Positions 39,739 through 48,526 of a DNA stretch of 64,000 nucleotides are shown here, one piece after another. Source of the DNA: Sandaracinus amylolyticus (lineage in GTDB: Bacteria > Myxococcota_A > Polyangia > Polyangiales > Sandaracinaceae). The notes beneath the pieces are model-generated. The model had not been told where the DNA came from. It made no database searches and worked only from the letters and a program-made list of their open reading frames with translations. The DNA is taken from contig NZ_CP070225.1 in the NCBI RefSeq assembly GCF_021631985.1, positions 4,898,001 through 4,962,000 of the forward strand. Reading direction: 5' to 3'. The position numbers and the translations under genes are program-made. Positions within the stretch are counted from its first letter, which is position 1. Each line of letters opens with the position of its first letter.

Positions 39739-41091
39739 TCACGCACCGACGAGCGCGCCACCGCACACGCGCAGCACTTGGCCGGTCAGGCCGTGCGCGT
39801 GAGGCGTGGCGAGGAACGTGATCGCATGTGCGACGTCGTCGGGCTCGCCGCCCTGTCCGAGCGCCGCGAGACGACGGCCGGCCTCGCGGATCATCAGCGG
39901 GATCGCGGCGGTGAGGCGCGTCTCGATGAAGCCCGGGGCGATCGCGTTCACCGTGATGCCGCGCGACGCGAGCTGCGGCGCGAGCGCGCGCGCGAGGCCC
40001 GCGATGCCGGACTTCGACGCGGCGTAGTTGCTCTGCCCGACGTTGCCGGCGAGCCCCGCGATCGACGAGAGCAGGATCACGCGACCGCCGTCGCGCAGCG
40101 GGCCCTTCGCGAGCGCGTCGGTGATGCGCACCACCGCGCCGAGGTTCACGTCGACGGCCTGATCCCACTCCTTCGTCGACATCTTCGCGAGCGTGCGATC
40201 GCGGGTGATGCCCGCGTTGTGCACCACGATGTCGAGACCGCCGTGCGACTCCGTGATCGCGCGCGCGATGCGCGCCGGCGCGTCGGGATCGGTGATGTCG
40301 GCCGAGATGGTGCTGCCGCCGATCGAACGCGCGACCGCGAGCGTCTCTCGCTCGTCGTCGGGGCGATCGAGGAGCACCACGCGCGCGCCTTCGGCGGCGA
40401 GCAGGCGCGCGGTCGCCGCGCCGATGCCGCGCGCCGCGCCGGTGACCAGCGCGACCTTGCCGTGGAGCGAGCGCGCGCAAGCGATCTCGCCGGCGAGCGG
40501 CGCGGCGACGCGCGTGACGCGGAACGGCTGCGCGGTCACGAACGCCGAGCGCGCGCTCGCGAGGAACACGATCACGCCACGCGCGCGCTCCTCCGCGCCC
40601 TCGCCGACCACCACGAGGTTCGCAGTGGCGCCGCGGCGTCCGACCTCCTTCGCGACGCTGCGCACGAACCCGTCGAGCGCCTGCTGCGCAGCGGCGGCCT
40701 CGGGAGAGCCCATCGACTCCGGCGCGCGACCGATCACGATCACGCGCCCCGAGCGCGCGAGCTTCGCGACCGGTGCGTGCAGCGCATCGTAGAGCGAGCG
40801 CAGATCGGCGACGCGCGTCAGGCCCGTCGCGTCGACCACGAGCGCGCCGATCTTTCCTTCGCTCGGCGCCTCGGACAGCACGCGCGCGCCCGCGCCGCGG
40901 AGCACCTGCGCGACGACGTCGGACATCGGCCCGTGCAGCGCGATCACCGCGTCGAGCCCGGCGAGCTCCTGCTCGCGCCATGCACCTTCGGCCCGACGGA
41001 GCGGCTCGGGAACGGGCGATGGAAGCCCGATGCGCTGCACCAGGTTGCGCGCCACCGGGCGCTTCGCGATCTCCAGGAGTACGTCGCTCAT
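39739..41091 (-). CDS. fabG: Long-form 3-oxoacyl-ACP/CoA reductase (FabG4-type)
   Basis: A 450-residue high-molecular-weight FabG. The N-terminal half (residues 1-205) is a degenerate Rossmann domain without a complete cofactor loop. The C-terminal half is an active SDR: GKVALVTGAARGIGAATARLL, HNAGITRDRTLAKM, SSIAGLAGN and YAASKSG, with NAIAPGFIETRLT. Length and layout match mycobacterial FabG4. It would reduce 3-oxoacyl thioesters. It is the last gene of the operon with the MaoC hydratase (45 bp upstream) and acyl-CoA dehydrogenase. The start at 41091 has GGTGAG directly ahead. Confidence 0.9.
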   Translation of the reverse strand: MSDVLLEIAKRPVARNLVQRIGLPSPVPEPLRRAEGAWREQELAGLDAVIALHGPMSDVVAQVLRGAGARVLSEAPSEGKIGALVVDATGLTRVADLRSLYDALHAPVAKLARSGRVIVIGRAPESMGSPEAAAAQQALDGFVRSVAKEVGRRGATANLVVVGEGAEERARGVIVFLASARSAFVTAQPFRVTRVAAPLAGEIACARSLHGKVALVTGAARGIGAATARLLAAEGARVVLLDRPDDERETLAVARSIGGSTISADITDPDAPARIARAITESHGGLDIVVHNAGITRDRTLAKMSTKEWDQAVDVNLGAVVRITDALAKGPLRDGGRVILLSSIAGLAGNVGQSNYAASKSGIAGLARALAPQLASRGITVNAIAPGFIETRLTAAIPLMIREAGRRLAALGQGGEPDDVAHAITFLATPHAHGLTGQVLRVCGGALVGA

Positions 41092-41136
41092 CTCACCGTC
41101 TCCATCTCTCCAGCCCCTCACGTGCACGTGCTCGTT

Positions 41137-42003
41137 TCACCGGACCACGCGCCCTTCCATCACGACGCCGTCCTGCGCATCGACGACCCAGATCGCATCG
41201 CCGTCCGCGAGCACCCGCGCGCTCCCTGGCAGCACGAGCGGCCGCGTGAAGCGCGCATCGAGCTCGGCGAGCCCACCGCGCGCGCGACGCACGATCTCCC
41301 AGGCACGCGAGTAGGTCCCGAACCCGTGCAGGATCACGCCGCGGAACCCGCTCGCGCGCGCCCACGGACGTGCCCAGTGGATGGGATTGAAGTCGCCGGT
41401 GAGCAGCGCGAACTCCCACCCTGCGCGCGCCCCGACGTCGAAGCGCCCGAGCTCGCGCGCGCCCGCGCTCGCCTTCGGCGCTTCCTTCTTCGCGCCATCG
41501 CCCCGACGTCCCTTCGCGAGCGGCACGAACGCGCGCACCTCGGCGTTCACCAGCTGCGTCGCGCCCTCGACGCCCGTCGTGAAGCGCTGCGTGATCACCG
41601 CGCGCTTCCCGTCGTCGTCGATCGCCGCGAGCCGGCCGCGCACGATCAGGTCGCGACCGCGCGGGAGCTCGCCGCGCACCTCGAGCCGGCATCCCGCGTT
41701 CACCGCGCGCAGCAGCGGATACCGCAGCCCGCCGAGCAGCTCGCCGCTCATCGCGAACGCCCACTGCGGGAAGAGATGCGCGGGCACCGTGCCGTCGCGC
41801 GGCGCGCCCACTGCGTCGGCGTACGCATCGATCAGCGCGTCGGGCAGCGCGGGCACACGCCGCTCGAGCCACTCACCGGGCACGATCGGCGGCATGCCGC
41901 GGAGCGGCCCGGGCACGAGCCCCGCGAGCGCGAGCGAGCCCATCCCGCGCAGCGTGTCCCTCTGGAGCCGCGCGAAGCGCAGCGTCTCTTCGGTGGTGGT
42001 CAT
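41137..42003 (-). CDS. MaoC-like (R)-specific hydratase/dehydratase
   Basis: A 288-residue double hot-dog enzyme. The hydratase-2 motif is FALLTGDFNPIHWARPWARASGFRGVILHGFGT, with catalytic Asp and His in GDFNPIH. The length and its position next to a long FabG and an acyl-CoA dehydrogenase recall mycobacterial HtdX. It would (de)hydrate 3-hydroxyacyl thioesters. The ATG at 42003 is 4 bp from the acyl-CoA dehydrogenase stop; an in-frame start at 42039 would overlap that gene. Confidence 0.88.
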   Translation of the reverse strand: MTTTEETLRFARLQRDTLRGMGSLALAGLVPGPLRGMPPIVPGEWLERRVPALPDALIDAYADAVGAPRDGTVPAHLFPQWAFAMSGELLGGLRYPLLRAVNAGCRLEVRGELPRGRDLIVRGRLAAIDDDGKRAVITQRFTTGVEGATQLVNAEVRAFVPLAKGRRGDGAKKEAPKASAGARELGRFDVGARAGWEFALLTGDFNPIHWARPWARASGFRGVILHGFGTYSRAWEIVRRARGGLAELDARFTRPLVLPGSARVLADGDAIWVVDAQDGVVMEGRVVR

Positions 42004-42007
42004 CGCT

Positions 42008-43957
42008 TCACTCCGCTGCTTCGCGGTGGACCGCCGCACCCACGTCGTGACCGAGCTTCGCGAGCAGGCGATCGCCGGTCGTCGTGATCTCGTCGAGCAG
42101 GAAGCGCACGCGCGGCTCGGCGCGCTCGAGGTGACGCTCGAGGATCTCGCGGCGCGCCGGATCCTTCTTCGACTGCTCGAGGAGGATCTCGCCGATCGCC
42201 TCGTCGCAGAGGATGCGCGTGAGGCGCTCCGCGTGGAGCATCGCGAACGCGAAATCGCGCTTGGGATCCCAGTTCTTCGCGAAGCGATCGGCCCACTCGG
42301 TGATCGGCACGTCTCTCCCAGCCAACACAGCGCCCAGGCCGCGCAGCTTGTCGCTCGCGGTGCGCATGATCAGGTGCTGCTGCGCCTGGTGCGACATCGC
42401 CTGGATGCGCGCGAGCTTCTTCTCGAGCCCGTCGCGCGCGCTCACCGCGCGCCACCGCGCCTGCGCGCCGCGACGCACGAAGCGCTGCGGGTTCTTGATG
42501 ATCCCGCCGAGCGTGTCCTTCATCGCCATGAGCGCCTGGATCTGCGAGGTGCCCTCGTAGATCGGCATCACCATCGCGTCGCGCAGCAGCTTCTCCGCGC
42601 CGTACTCGGTCGTGTAGCCGACTCCGCCGTGGATCTGCACGCAGCGCCTTCCCATCTCGACCGCCTTCTCGGCGCCGAGGTACTTGAGCAGCGGCGTGAC
42701 GCGACGCGCGGCGCGACGATGACGCGCGGCCTTCTTCTCGATCGCCTTGCGCTCCTCGGCCGAGAGATCGCCGCGGAACTTCAGCTGCAGGCCGAGCTTC
42801 TGGCCCATCTCCTCGTGGAACACGCCCTCGACGCAGAGCGCGCGGATGCCCGCGACGTCCGTCTTCATCTCCTCGAGGTAGTCCGCGATCATCTCGTGGC
42901 GATCGATGGTCTTGCCCATCGATCGACGCTGCGCCGCGTACTCCTCGGCCAGGCGGATCGCGGCCTCGCAGAGGCCCACGCACTCGAAGCCGACGCCCAC
43001 GCGGGCGCCGTTCATCAGCGTGAGCATGTACTCGAAGCCCTCGCCCCTCTTGCCGATCAGCATCGCGGGCGCGCGCTCGAACGCGAGCGCCGCGGTGACC
43101 GACGCGTGGTGCCCGAGCTTCTCCTCGACGCGCTCGAGCGTGACCACGCGACGGCGCGTTCCGTCGGGCAGATCCTCGTAGGTCGGCACGAGGAACATCG
43201 AGAGGCCCTTGAGGCCCGCGAAGGGATCGTCGGGCGCGCCCGCCTTCTCGGTCCGCGCGATCACGAAGTGCCACTTCCCGTGGCCCGACGTGATGAAGAT
43301 CTTCTGGCCGGTGACGAACCAGTTGCCCTTCTCGTCCTGCTCACCGACCGCGCGCAGCTGCGCCATGTCGCTGCCGGCGTCGGGCTCGGTGATGTCCATG
43401 CAGCCCCACGACTCGCCGCGCGCGATCTCGCGGATGACGTTCTCGAAGCGCGTCTTCTTGATCTCGCCGGTCGTGGGATCGACCTCGGTCGTGCCCTCGC
43501 GGATCGAGAACATGAGCGCCGCGAGCGCCATGCCTCCGTGGAAGCCGTGGTGCGCCATCGTGCTGACGTCGGCGCGCCCGAAGATCTCGCTCGCCAGGTA
43601 GTAGAGCGCGAGCGGCGCGTTCATGCCGCCGAGCTCGCGCGGCACGCAGAGGCCGTGCAGCTCCATCTGCTTGATCCGATCGAAGATGCCCTGGAGGAAG
43701 TCGGGCAGGCGCGCCTCGCCCTTCTCGAAGATCACCGCCTCGCGATCGATGCGCGCGACGTGCGGCGCGATCTCGTCGGCGACGAACTGACCGACCATGT
43801 CGGCGATCTCGAGGTAGAGCTCGGTCGCTTCCTCCGTGCTCTTCGGGCCGCCGGGGCTCCGGAACTCGTGCTCGGTCACGCGCACCAGCGCGTCCCAGTC
43901 GAGCCCCTTCTCGAAGTACCAGCGGAGGTCGTCGTTGTCCTTGTAGAAGTTGCCCAT
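42008..43957 (-). CDS. Acyl-CoA dehydrogenase (FadE5-like, extended)
   Basis: A 649-residue FAD-dependent dehydrogenase that makes 2-enoyl-CoA. Visible hallmarks: EPDAGSDMAQLRAVG, FVTGQKIFITSGHGKW, RVGVGFECVGLCEAAIRLAEEYAAQR, VQIHGGVGYTTEY, and YEGTSQIQ with the catalytic Glu. It has about 200 residues more than short-chain enzymes, with an extra C-terminal helical domain, as in the FadE5 group. The N-terminus has no signal peptide. It is the second gene of the TetR-led operon, 18 bp after the regulator. Confidence 0.92.
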   Translation of the reverse strand: MGNFYKDNDDLRWYFEKGLDWDALVRVTEHEFRSPGGPKSTEEATELYLEIADMVGQFVADEIAPHVARIDREAVIFEKGEARLPDFLQGIFDRIKQMELHGLCVPRELGGMNAPLALYYLASEIFGRADVSTMAHHGFHGGMALAALMFSIREGTTEVDPTTGEIKKTRFENVIREIARGESWGCMDITEPDAGSDMAQLRAVGEQDEKGNWFVTGQKIFITSGHGKWHFVIARTEKAGAPDDPFAGLKGLSMFLVPTYEDLPDGTRRRVVTLERVEEKLGHHASVTAALAFERAPAMLIGKRGEGFEYMLTLMNGARVGVGFECVGLCEAAIRLAEEYAAQRRSMGKTIDRHEMIADYLEEMKTDVAGIRALCVEGVFHEEMGQKLGLQLKFRGDLSAEERKAIEKKAARHRRAARRVTPLLKYLGAEKAVEMGRRCVQIHGGVGYTTEYGAEKLLRDAMVMPIYEGTSQIQALMAMKDTLGGIIKNPQRFVRRGAQARWRAVSARDGLEKKLARIQAMSHQAQQHLIMRTASDKLRGLGAVLAGRDVPITEWADRFAKNWDPKRDFAFAMLHAERLTRILCDEAIGEILLEQSKKDPARREILERHLERAEPRVRFLLDEITTTGDRLLAKLGHDVGAAVHREAAE

Positions 43958-43975
43958 TGCGATCAGTCCCCTCGG

Positions 43976-44653
43976 TCAGCCAGCCATCAGCGCCGCACGC
44001 GCGACGCGCTTGATCTCGTTCGCGATGCGCGCGGGGAGCTTCGTCCCCGTGCTCCGCGACCCGTTGCTCCCGCGCGCAGCGGCGAGCATCGACACCGTGC
44101 CGGTGGTCGCGACGTTTCCGATCACCAGGTGGATCACCATCACCACGTAGGCCTCGGGATCGACGTCGGCGCGCAGCGCCCCCGCGCTCTGACCGCGCTG
44201 GATCGACTCGGTCACCACCGCCATCCACGGCGACGCGTACGTCGCGAGCAGCGCGCGCATCGCGTCGGGACGATCGAGCGCCTCGCGCAGGAGCAAGCGC
44301 GCGCGATCGGGATCCTCGGCGAAGAACGCGATGGTCTCGTCGAGCACCGCGTCGAAGCGATCCTCGCGCGTCGCGGCGCGCATCAGCGCGGGCAGCGCCT
44401 CGTTCCAGCGCGAGAGGAGCGCGTCGAGCACCGCGCGGTGCAGCTCGTCCTTGCTCGCGAAGTGCCAGAGCAGCGAGGGCTTCCGCATCCCGACCGCGTC
44501 GGCGATGTCCTGCAGCGAGGTCGCGTCGAGGCCCTTCTGCGCGATGAGCTTCGTCGCGGCGCGGAGGATTCGATCACGCGCGTCCGGCTCGGGCCGCGGC
44601 TTCGCGTCGGCCTTCTTCGGTGCGCTGCTGCGACGGCTTGCAGGGGTTGCCAC
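43976..44653 (-). CDS. TetR-family regulator of the fatty-acid operon
   Basis: A 225-residue repressor. The HTH is DRILRAATKLIAQKGLDATSLQDIADAVGMRKPSLLWHFASKDELHRAVLDALL, residues about 27-80, preceded by a basic Ala/Lys tail. The ligand domain is all-helical; an acyl-CoA ligand is likely given the downstream genes but unproven. It starts with GTG at 44653. A long palindrome overlapping its own promoter (44662-44697) suggests autoregulation of the whole operon. Confidence 0.9.
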   Translation of the reverse strand: MATPASRRSSAPKKADAKPRPEPDARDRILRAATKLIAQKGLDATSLQDIADAVGMRKPSLLWHFASKDELHRAVLDALLSRWNEALPALMRAATREDRFDAVLDETIAFFAEDPDRARLLLREALDRPDAMRALLATYASPWMAVVTESIQRGQSAGALRADVDPEAYVVMVIHLVIGNVATTGTVSMLAAARGSNGSRSTGTKLPARIANEIKRVARAALMAG

Positions 44654-44661
44654 GACTCTCC

Positions 44662-44697
44662 CTAACGCTCGGTCGGGAGATCCCTACCACTCGTTAG
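44662..44697. promoter_or_regulatory. TetR operator candidate overlapping the operon promoter
   Basis: An imperfect 36-bp palindrome: CTAACG...GGT.GGGA and TCCC.ACC...CGTTAG, 13 of 17 arm positions complementary. The left end overlaps the TTAGGG/TAGGGA box that would be the -10 for the GTG at 44653. The spaced, layered symmetry (outer 6, then 3, then 4 bp) is what two TetR dimers or one large footprint would give. Confidence 0.6.
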
Positions 44698-44803
44698 AGG
44701 AAGTCGCAAGCGACGGAACGACTGGGTCCCACACCGCGGGACTTGTCGGCGCGCGCGAGCGGATCGCGATCAACTCGGAACACCGAGGAAACACTCGTTG
44801 CGC

Positions 44804-44809
44804 TACATT
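44804..44809 (+). promoter_or_regulatory. -10-like box TACATT, predicted leaderless start
   Basis: TACATT ends six bases before the GTG at 44816. An alternative start, TTG at 44798, has GAGGAA ahead of it, but would lie upstream of this box. Confidence 0.4.
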
Positions 44810-44815
44810 GGAGTC

Positions 44816-45658
44816 GTGCCTTATCGCACGGACGCCTCGGCGCTCGGGCGAGAGCGAGCGCGAATGCTCGCCGAGCTCAAGGATCTCGAGTCGCGCTTCA
44901 CCGACGTGTTCTGGCAAGAGCTCGCCGCGGGGCTCGGAGTCTCGCGATGGAGCCTCGAGGACGTCCCTCGCAGCGCGGAGCTCGCGGCACGTGATGCGCT
45001 GATGCGCAGCGAGGCCGCCCGGAGCACGCGCCTCGAAGATCAGGTCGCGGAGCTGGGCGTGCGCATCGCCGCGCTCGAGCGCGTGATCGCGCGATGGAGC
45101 TCGCTCACTCGCGCGTGGCGTCGCCCTTCGTCGCGCGCGCCGCGTGGTGATGGATCGCGCAGCGGCGGCGCCGATCCGACGGTCGAGACGGTGCTCGCGC
45201 GCGAGCGCATCGAGTCGATGTTGCGCGAGCTGCGCCCTCGCCTGCCGATCGACGTGCGCGTGAAGCCGAACGGCGCGCTGCGCGTGCACTGGGCGATCGC
45301 GACCTCGGCGCCGCGCGGGATCGGCGCGGTGCGGCTCGAGCCCGAGCGACTGCTCGACGATCTGCGCAAGGTCGCTGGCGTGCTCACCGACATCGACGTG
45401 GGCGACGACCGCTTCGACGGCGCGTTCCTGGTGCGCGGCCACGAGCCGACGGTGCGCAGCGTGCTCGATCACGAGACGCGCGGGCGCTTGCTCCGGCTCG
45501 ACGCGCGCTGCGCGGATCTGCGCGTGGACGTCGATGGCGGCGAGGCGGTGGTGCGCATGCACTCGTCGCCGACGCTGGAGCTGCTCGAGGACGCGCTCGC
45601 GGTGCTGGCGCGGCTGCGTCGCGCGCCGGTGCGTCCGCTGCGCTACGACGACGTCTGA
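44816..45658 (+). CDS. Hypothetical protein with coiled coil, 280 aa
   Basis: A protein with an N-terminal helical/coiled-coil half (RERARMLAELKDLESRF... RLEDQVAELGVRIAALERVIARW), a low-complexity Arg/Ser linker, and a C-terminal alpha/beta region (RLPIDVRVKPNGALRVHWAIATS; DGGEAVVRMHSSPTLELLEDALAVLARL). No membrane segment or known family. The GTG at 44816 fits the leaderless pattern; TTG at 44798 with a Shine-Dalgarno would add six residues. It is divergent from the TetR operon, so that operator may also affect it. Repeat copy 3 begins right after its stop. Confidence 0.6.
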   Translation: MPYRTDASALGRERARMLAELKDLESRFTDVFWQELAAGLGVSRWSLEDVPRSAELAARDALMRSEAARSTRLEDQVAELGVRIAALERVIARWSSLTRAWRRPSSRAPRGDGSRSGGADPTVETVLARERIESMLRELRPRLPIDVRVKPNGALRVHWAIATSAPRGIGAVRLEPERLLDDLRKVAGVLTDIDVGDDRFDGAFLVRGHEPTVRSVLDHETRGRLLRLDARCADLRVDVDGGEAVVRMHSSPTLELLEDALAVLARLRRAPVRPLRYDDV

Positions 45659-45665
45659 TCGCTCG

Positions 45666-45747
45666 AGGACTGTCGAGAAAATCGGCTCGCCCGCCGGTCC
45701 CGCTCCCGTCCGGGACCTGCGGGACGAGCACTCCGGCGAGGACTCAG
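45666..45747 (+). repeat. Dispersed intergenic repeat, copy 3
   Basis: Contains the two blocks of copy 1 (TCGGCTCGCCCGCCGGTCCC, then CGCTCCCGTCCGGGACC plus GACGAGCACTCCGG), here directly adjacent without the 18-bp insert. It lies between convergent genes whose stops are at 45658 and 45744, and the last bases encode the stop region of the minus-strand gene. Confidence 0.75.
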
Positions 45748-46157
45748 CGACAGCGGTACGCCGGCGTGCCGTCCCACGTGAAGAGGGGCATGGGGGCGGC
45801 CGTGTCGCAGGTCATGCCGGTCGGGCACGGGCGCGACGTGGTGCAGAACGCGGTGCACGTTCCGTCGCCGGCCGCCGGCGCGTCGCAGACGAGCATCGGC
45901 AGGCAGCTACCGGTGCCGGCGCACGCAGTGCCCGGCGTCCCGGTGCCCTCACCGGCACAGCGCGCGATCGTCGTCGCGGGGCGCACGAGCACGCTGCAGG
46001 TCGTCATCGCGCCGCACTCGGCGCTCGTGAACGGATTGCAGGTCCCTCCGCCGTCGACGCGCGGCGTGTTGGTCCCTCCGTCCTCGAAGTCGAAGCCCGA
46101 GAGATCGTAGCTACACGACGCGAGCAGCAGCGAGATCGTCACGAGCACGCGCCGCAT
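45744..46157 (-). CDS. Small Cys-rich lipoprotein
   Basis: A 137-residue exported protein. The signal MRRVLVTISLLLASCSYD ends in the lipobox LASC, so it is probably lipid-anchored. The mature part has 12 or so cysteines in a disulfide-type pattern (CNPFTSAECGAMTTCSV; CAGTGSCLPMLVC; CTAFCTTSRPCPTGMTC), like the larger protein at 47080. It probably sits on the cell surface or in the periplasm. The ATG overlaps the stop of the TPR gene by one base, suggesting coupling. Confidence 0.75.
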   Translation of the reverse strand: MRRVLVTISLLLASCSYDLSGFDFEDGGTNTPRVDGGGTCNPFTSAECGAMTTCSVLVRPATTIARCAGEGTGTPGTACAGTGSCLPMLVCDAPAAGDGTCTAFCTTSRPCPTGMTCDTAAPMPLFTWDGTPAYRCR

Positions 46158-47041
46158 CAGAAGGTCCCCTCGAGCGCGAGCCCACCGAGGCCGACCTGCA
46201 GACGCACGCCCTCGCGCTCGGCGTGGCGCACCACGGTCGTGCGCGCCGAGCCCTCGACGAAGAACACGATCGCGGTGAGCACACCGAGCGAGGCCGCAGA
46301 GATCCACAGCGCGTTGGTCGCGATCTCGTAGCCCTCGAGCTCGCCGCTCACGAAGTCACGCGTGCACCCGGTGATCGCGCACTGATCGCGCAGCTCGTCG
46401 CGCCGCCCTTCTCCCTCGACCCACACGATCGGCGACGCGATCGCGGCGCCCACGGTGAGCACGAGCAGCGGCCAGGTCCACACGAACGAGGGACCGCTGT
46501 CGACGACCTCGTCGACCGGCGGCGTCGGATCCGAGATCACGACCGACCGCGACGGCTCGCTCGGAGGCGCGGGCTCGCCGCCCATCGGCGTCATCACCGG
46601 ACGATCCTCGCGGCGCGGGGTCTCGCGCGGCGGCGGCGTCACGTCGACGTGCTGCTGCTCGCGCAGATCGTCGCGCAGCGAGGCGAGGCGCTGCTCGACC
46701 TCGGTGCGGTTGCGCGCGTCGGGCACCGACGCGAGGTACTGCTCGAACGCGATGATCGACTCCTCGAGCCGCCCGAGGCGATCCGCGGTGACGCCGATGT
46801 CGTAGAGGAGCTCGGCGCGACCGCTCGAGGCGTAGAGCGCGCGGAAGCGCGCGAGCGCGTCCTCGTACCGCCCTTCGTGCCACGCGCGCGAGGCCTCGGT
46901 GTACTGCTCGGCGAAGAGATCGCGCGGCGGTGGGACGGCCGCTCCGCCGGTGTGCGCGCCACCGGTGTGCGCGCCCTGCGCAGACGCGCTGGAGGCGATC
47001 GAGACGAGCAGCGCGAACGAGAGCGCGAGAACGGAACGCAC
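46157..47041 (-). CDS. Exported TPR-repeat protein with C-terminal membrane helices
   Basis: A 294-residue protein. A Sec signal (RSVLALSFALLVSIASSASA) is followed by a short GAHTGGAHTGG repeat, then TPR-like helices (AEQYTEASRAWHEGRYEDALARFRALYA; AELLYDIGVTADRLGRLEESIIAFEQYLAS), a Pro/Glu linker, and two membrane helices (WTWPLLVLTVGAAIASPIVW and LWISAASLGVLTAIVFFV). Such proteins are common in myxobacteria and probably scaffold other envelope proteins. GTG at 47041 is chosen because the signal begins there. It overlaps the small lipoprotein gene. Confidence 0.68.
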   Translation of the reverse strand: MRSVLALSFALLVSIASSASAQGAHTGGAHTGGAAVPPPRDLFAEQYTEASRAWHEGRYEDALARFRALYASSGRAELLYDIGVTADRLGRLEESIIAFEQYLASVPDARNRTEVEQRLASLRDDLREQQHVDVTPPPRETPRREDRPVMTPMGGEPAPPSEPSRSVVISDPTPPVDEVVDSGPSFVWTWPLLVLTVGAAIASPIVWVEGEGRRDELRDQCAITGCTRDFVSGELEGYEIATNALWISAASLGVLTAIVFFVEGSARTTVVRHAEREGVRLQVGLGGLALEGTF

Positions 47042-47079
47042 CGCCCGCGAGGATGCCGCAGCCCCTCGGCGCGAACAAC

Positions 47080-48519
47080 TCAGCACGCGGGAACGGCGCA
47101 GCTCGCCGAGCCGTCGGCGTCGACGAGGCATTCGAGCGGCGCGGCGCAGCGTCCCGCGGCACCACAGGGCTCGCCCTCCGAAGCAGGAGGCTGGCACGTC
47201 GAGACGATGCACGAGCCCTCGCAGTCGTCGGGAGCGTCGCAGGCGGCACCCTCGGGCGAGCGCACGCAGCGCCCGTCGCGACACTCACCGAGCAGACAAA
47301 CGTCCTCGCATGCGTCGCCGAGCGACGGAAGCGGCGCGCACTCGCCGGCATCGCAGGAGAAGCCCGTGGGGCACACCGCGCTCGACGCACACGCCGCGCC
47401 GGGCCGGGCGATCGCGACGCACCGCTCGTCGAGGCAGCGCGCGTGCTCGCCGCAGCGCGCACCGAACCGCGTGCTGCACGGCTCGCCGTCGGCGACCGTG
47501 CGGATGCAGTGAATGCCCATGCTGCACGTCAGGTCGCCGGGGCACGATTCACCGGGAGGGGCGCCGGCATCGCACCGAGCGCCTGCGGGATCCGACGAGC
47601 ACCTCGCAGAGATGCACCACGGCGCGCTCGGCGGGCACTGGGAGTCGAGATAACACGCGCGTGTGGGATCCTCGCTCGTGCACTCGCCCTCTTCGCAGCG
47701 CAGCGAGAGAAGACACGGGTGCGAAGCGTCGCAGCGATCACCCAGCCACCCGACGGGCTCGCAGACGTTCGACGCGCCACAGTGCGCACCTTCCTCGCAC
47801 TGGTCGCGCACCCAGACGCACTCGGCCCCGAGCGGCAGGCGCGTGACCGGCGTGCATACGCCGTCCTGGCACGAGTGGCGGTGGCCCTCGACGCCGCTCT
47901 CGCAGAAATCGGTGTCGCTGCAGCGCTCACCGGGCTCGCGAAGCCTGCCGCACAGCAGCCCGCCCGACTCCGGATCGACCGGGACGATCAGACATCGAAG
48001 CCCCTCTTCGCACGAGAGCGAGGGGCCGACGCACGGCTCGCGAGGACCGCCCCCGGGCGCGCATCGCGCGCAATCCGAGCCGGCCGCGCAGCCCAGCCCC
48101 GGCGCGCAGAGGTCGGACTCCGCGTCGGTGGGATCACAGCGATCGCCGGCGCGCAGCGCCCCCTCGAGGACGCCGTCACACGCGCGCCTCACGGCGGCGA
48201 GCACCTGCGTGTCGCCGCAGGCGGCGCGCTCGAGACCTTCCACGCACTCGACCGCGCGGGCTCCGTCGAAGCGAGCGTCACCGCGCGCGACCGCGTCGAT
48301 GCGCGCGTCGAGCGATGCGCGCGCGGTCGGATGGCATGCCGACGGTGGCTCGCTCCGCTCCGCGAATTCGCAGCGCAGGGCGCGCTCGCACGACGCGGCG
48401 TGCCACGCGTCGACGAACGCACGAGGAGATGCGTCCGCGCGCTCGTGTGTCGCGGTGCAGGAGAGGAGCAACGAGGAGACGAGGAGCGCTGGCACGAGCG
48501 CGGGTGCCGCGATGCGCAT
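47080..48519 (-). CDS. Large Cys-rich lipoprotein (Dickkopf-like units)
   Basis: A 479-residue exported lipoprotein (signal ending SLLLSCTA). After an N-terminal Cys-containing helical region, the mature part is a chain of about ten Cys-rich units of the form C-x(5-10)-C-x(3-6)-C with Gly turns (GERCSDTDFCESG, GAECVWVRDQCEEGAHC, GDRCDASHPCLLSLRCEEGEC). All cysteines are probably in disulfides. The fold resembles Dickkopf/EGF-type knots found in many myxobacterial surface proteins; ligand unknown. TACGCT at 48532-48527 lies seven bases before the ATG, inside the purD 3' end. Confidence 0.75.
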   Translation of the reverse strand: MRIAAPALVPALLVSSLLLSCTATHERADASPRAFVDAWHAASCERALRCEFAERSEPPSACHPTARASLDARIDAVARGDARFDGARAVECVEGLERAACGDTQVLAAVRRACDGVLEGALRAGDRCDPTDAESDLCAPGLGCAAGSDCARCAPGGGPREPCVGPSLSCEEGLRCLIVPVDPESGGLLCGRLREPGERCSDTDFCESGVEGHRHSCQDGVCTPVTRLPLGAECVWVRDQCEEGAHCGASNVCEPVGWLGDRCDASHPCLLSLRCEEGECTSEDPTRACYLDSQCPPSAPWCISARCSSDPAGARCDAGAPPGESCPGDLTCSMGIHCIRTVADGEPCSTRFGARCGEHARCLDERCVAIARPGAACASSAVCPTGFSCDAGECAPLPSLGDACEDVCLLGECRDGRCVRSPEGAACDAPDDCEGSCIVSTCQPPASEGEPCGAAGRCAAPLECLVDADGSASCAVPAC

Positions 48520-48526
48520 CGCGCCG

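Noticed and set aside
37522-42087. Plus-strand open frame of about 1500 codons over the kinase and fabG genes.
   Set aside because: It runs antisense to two well-supported kinase genes, fabG and a MaoC gene, and has no motif of its own.
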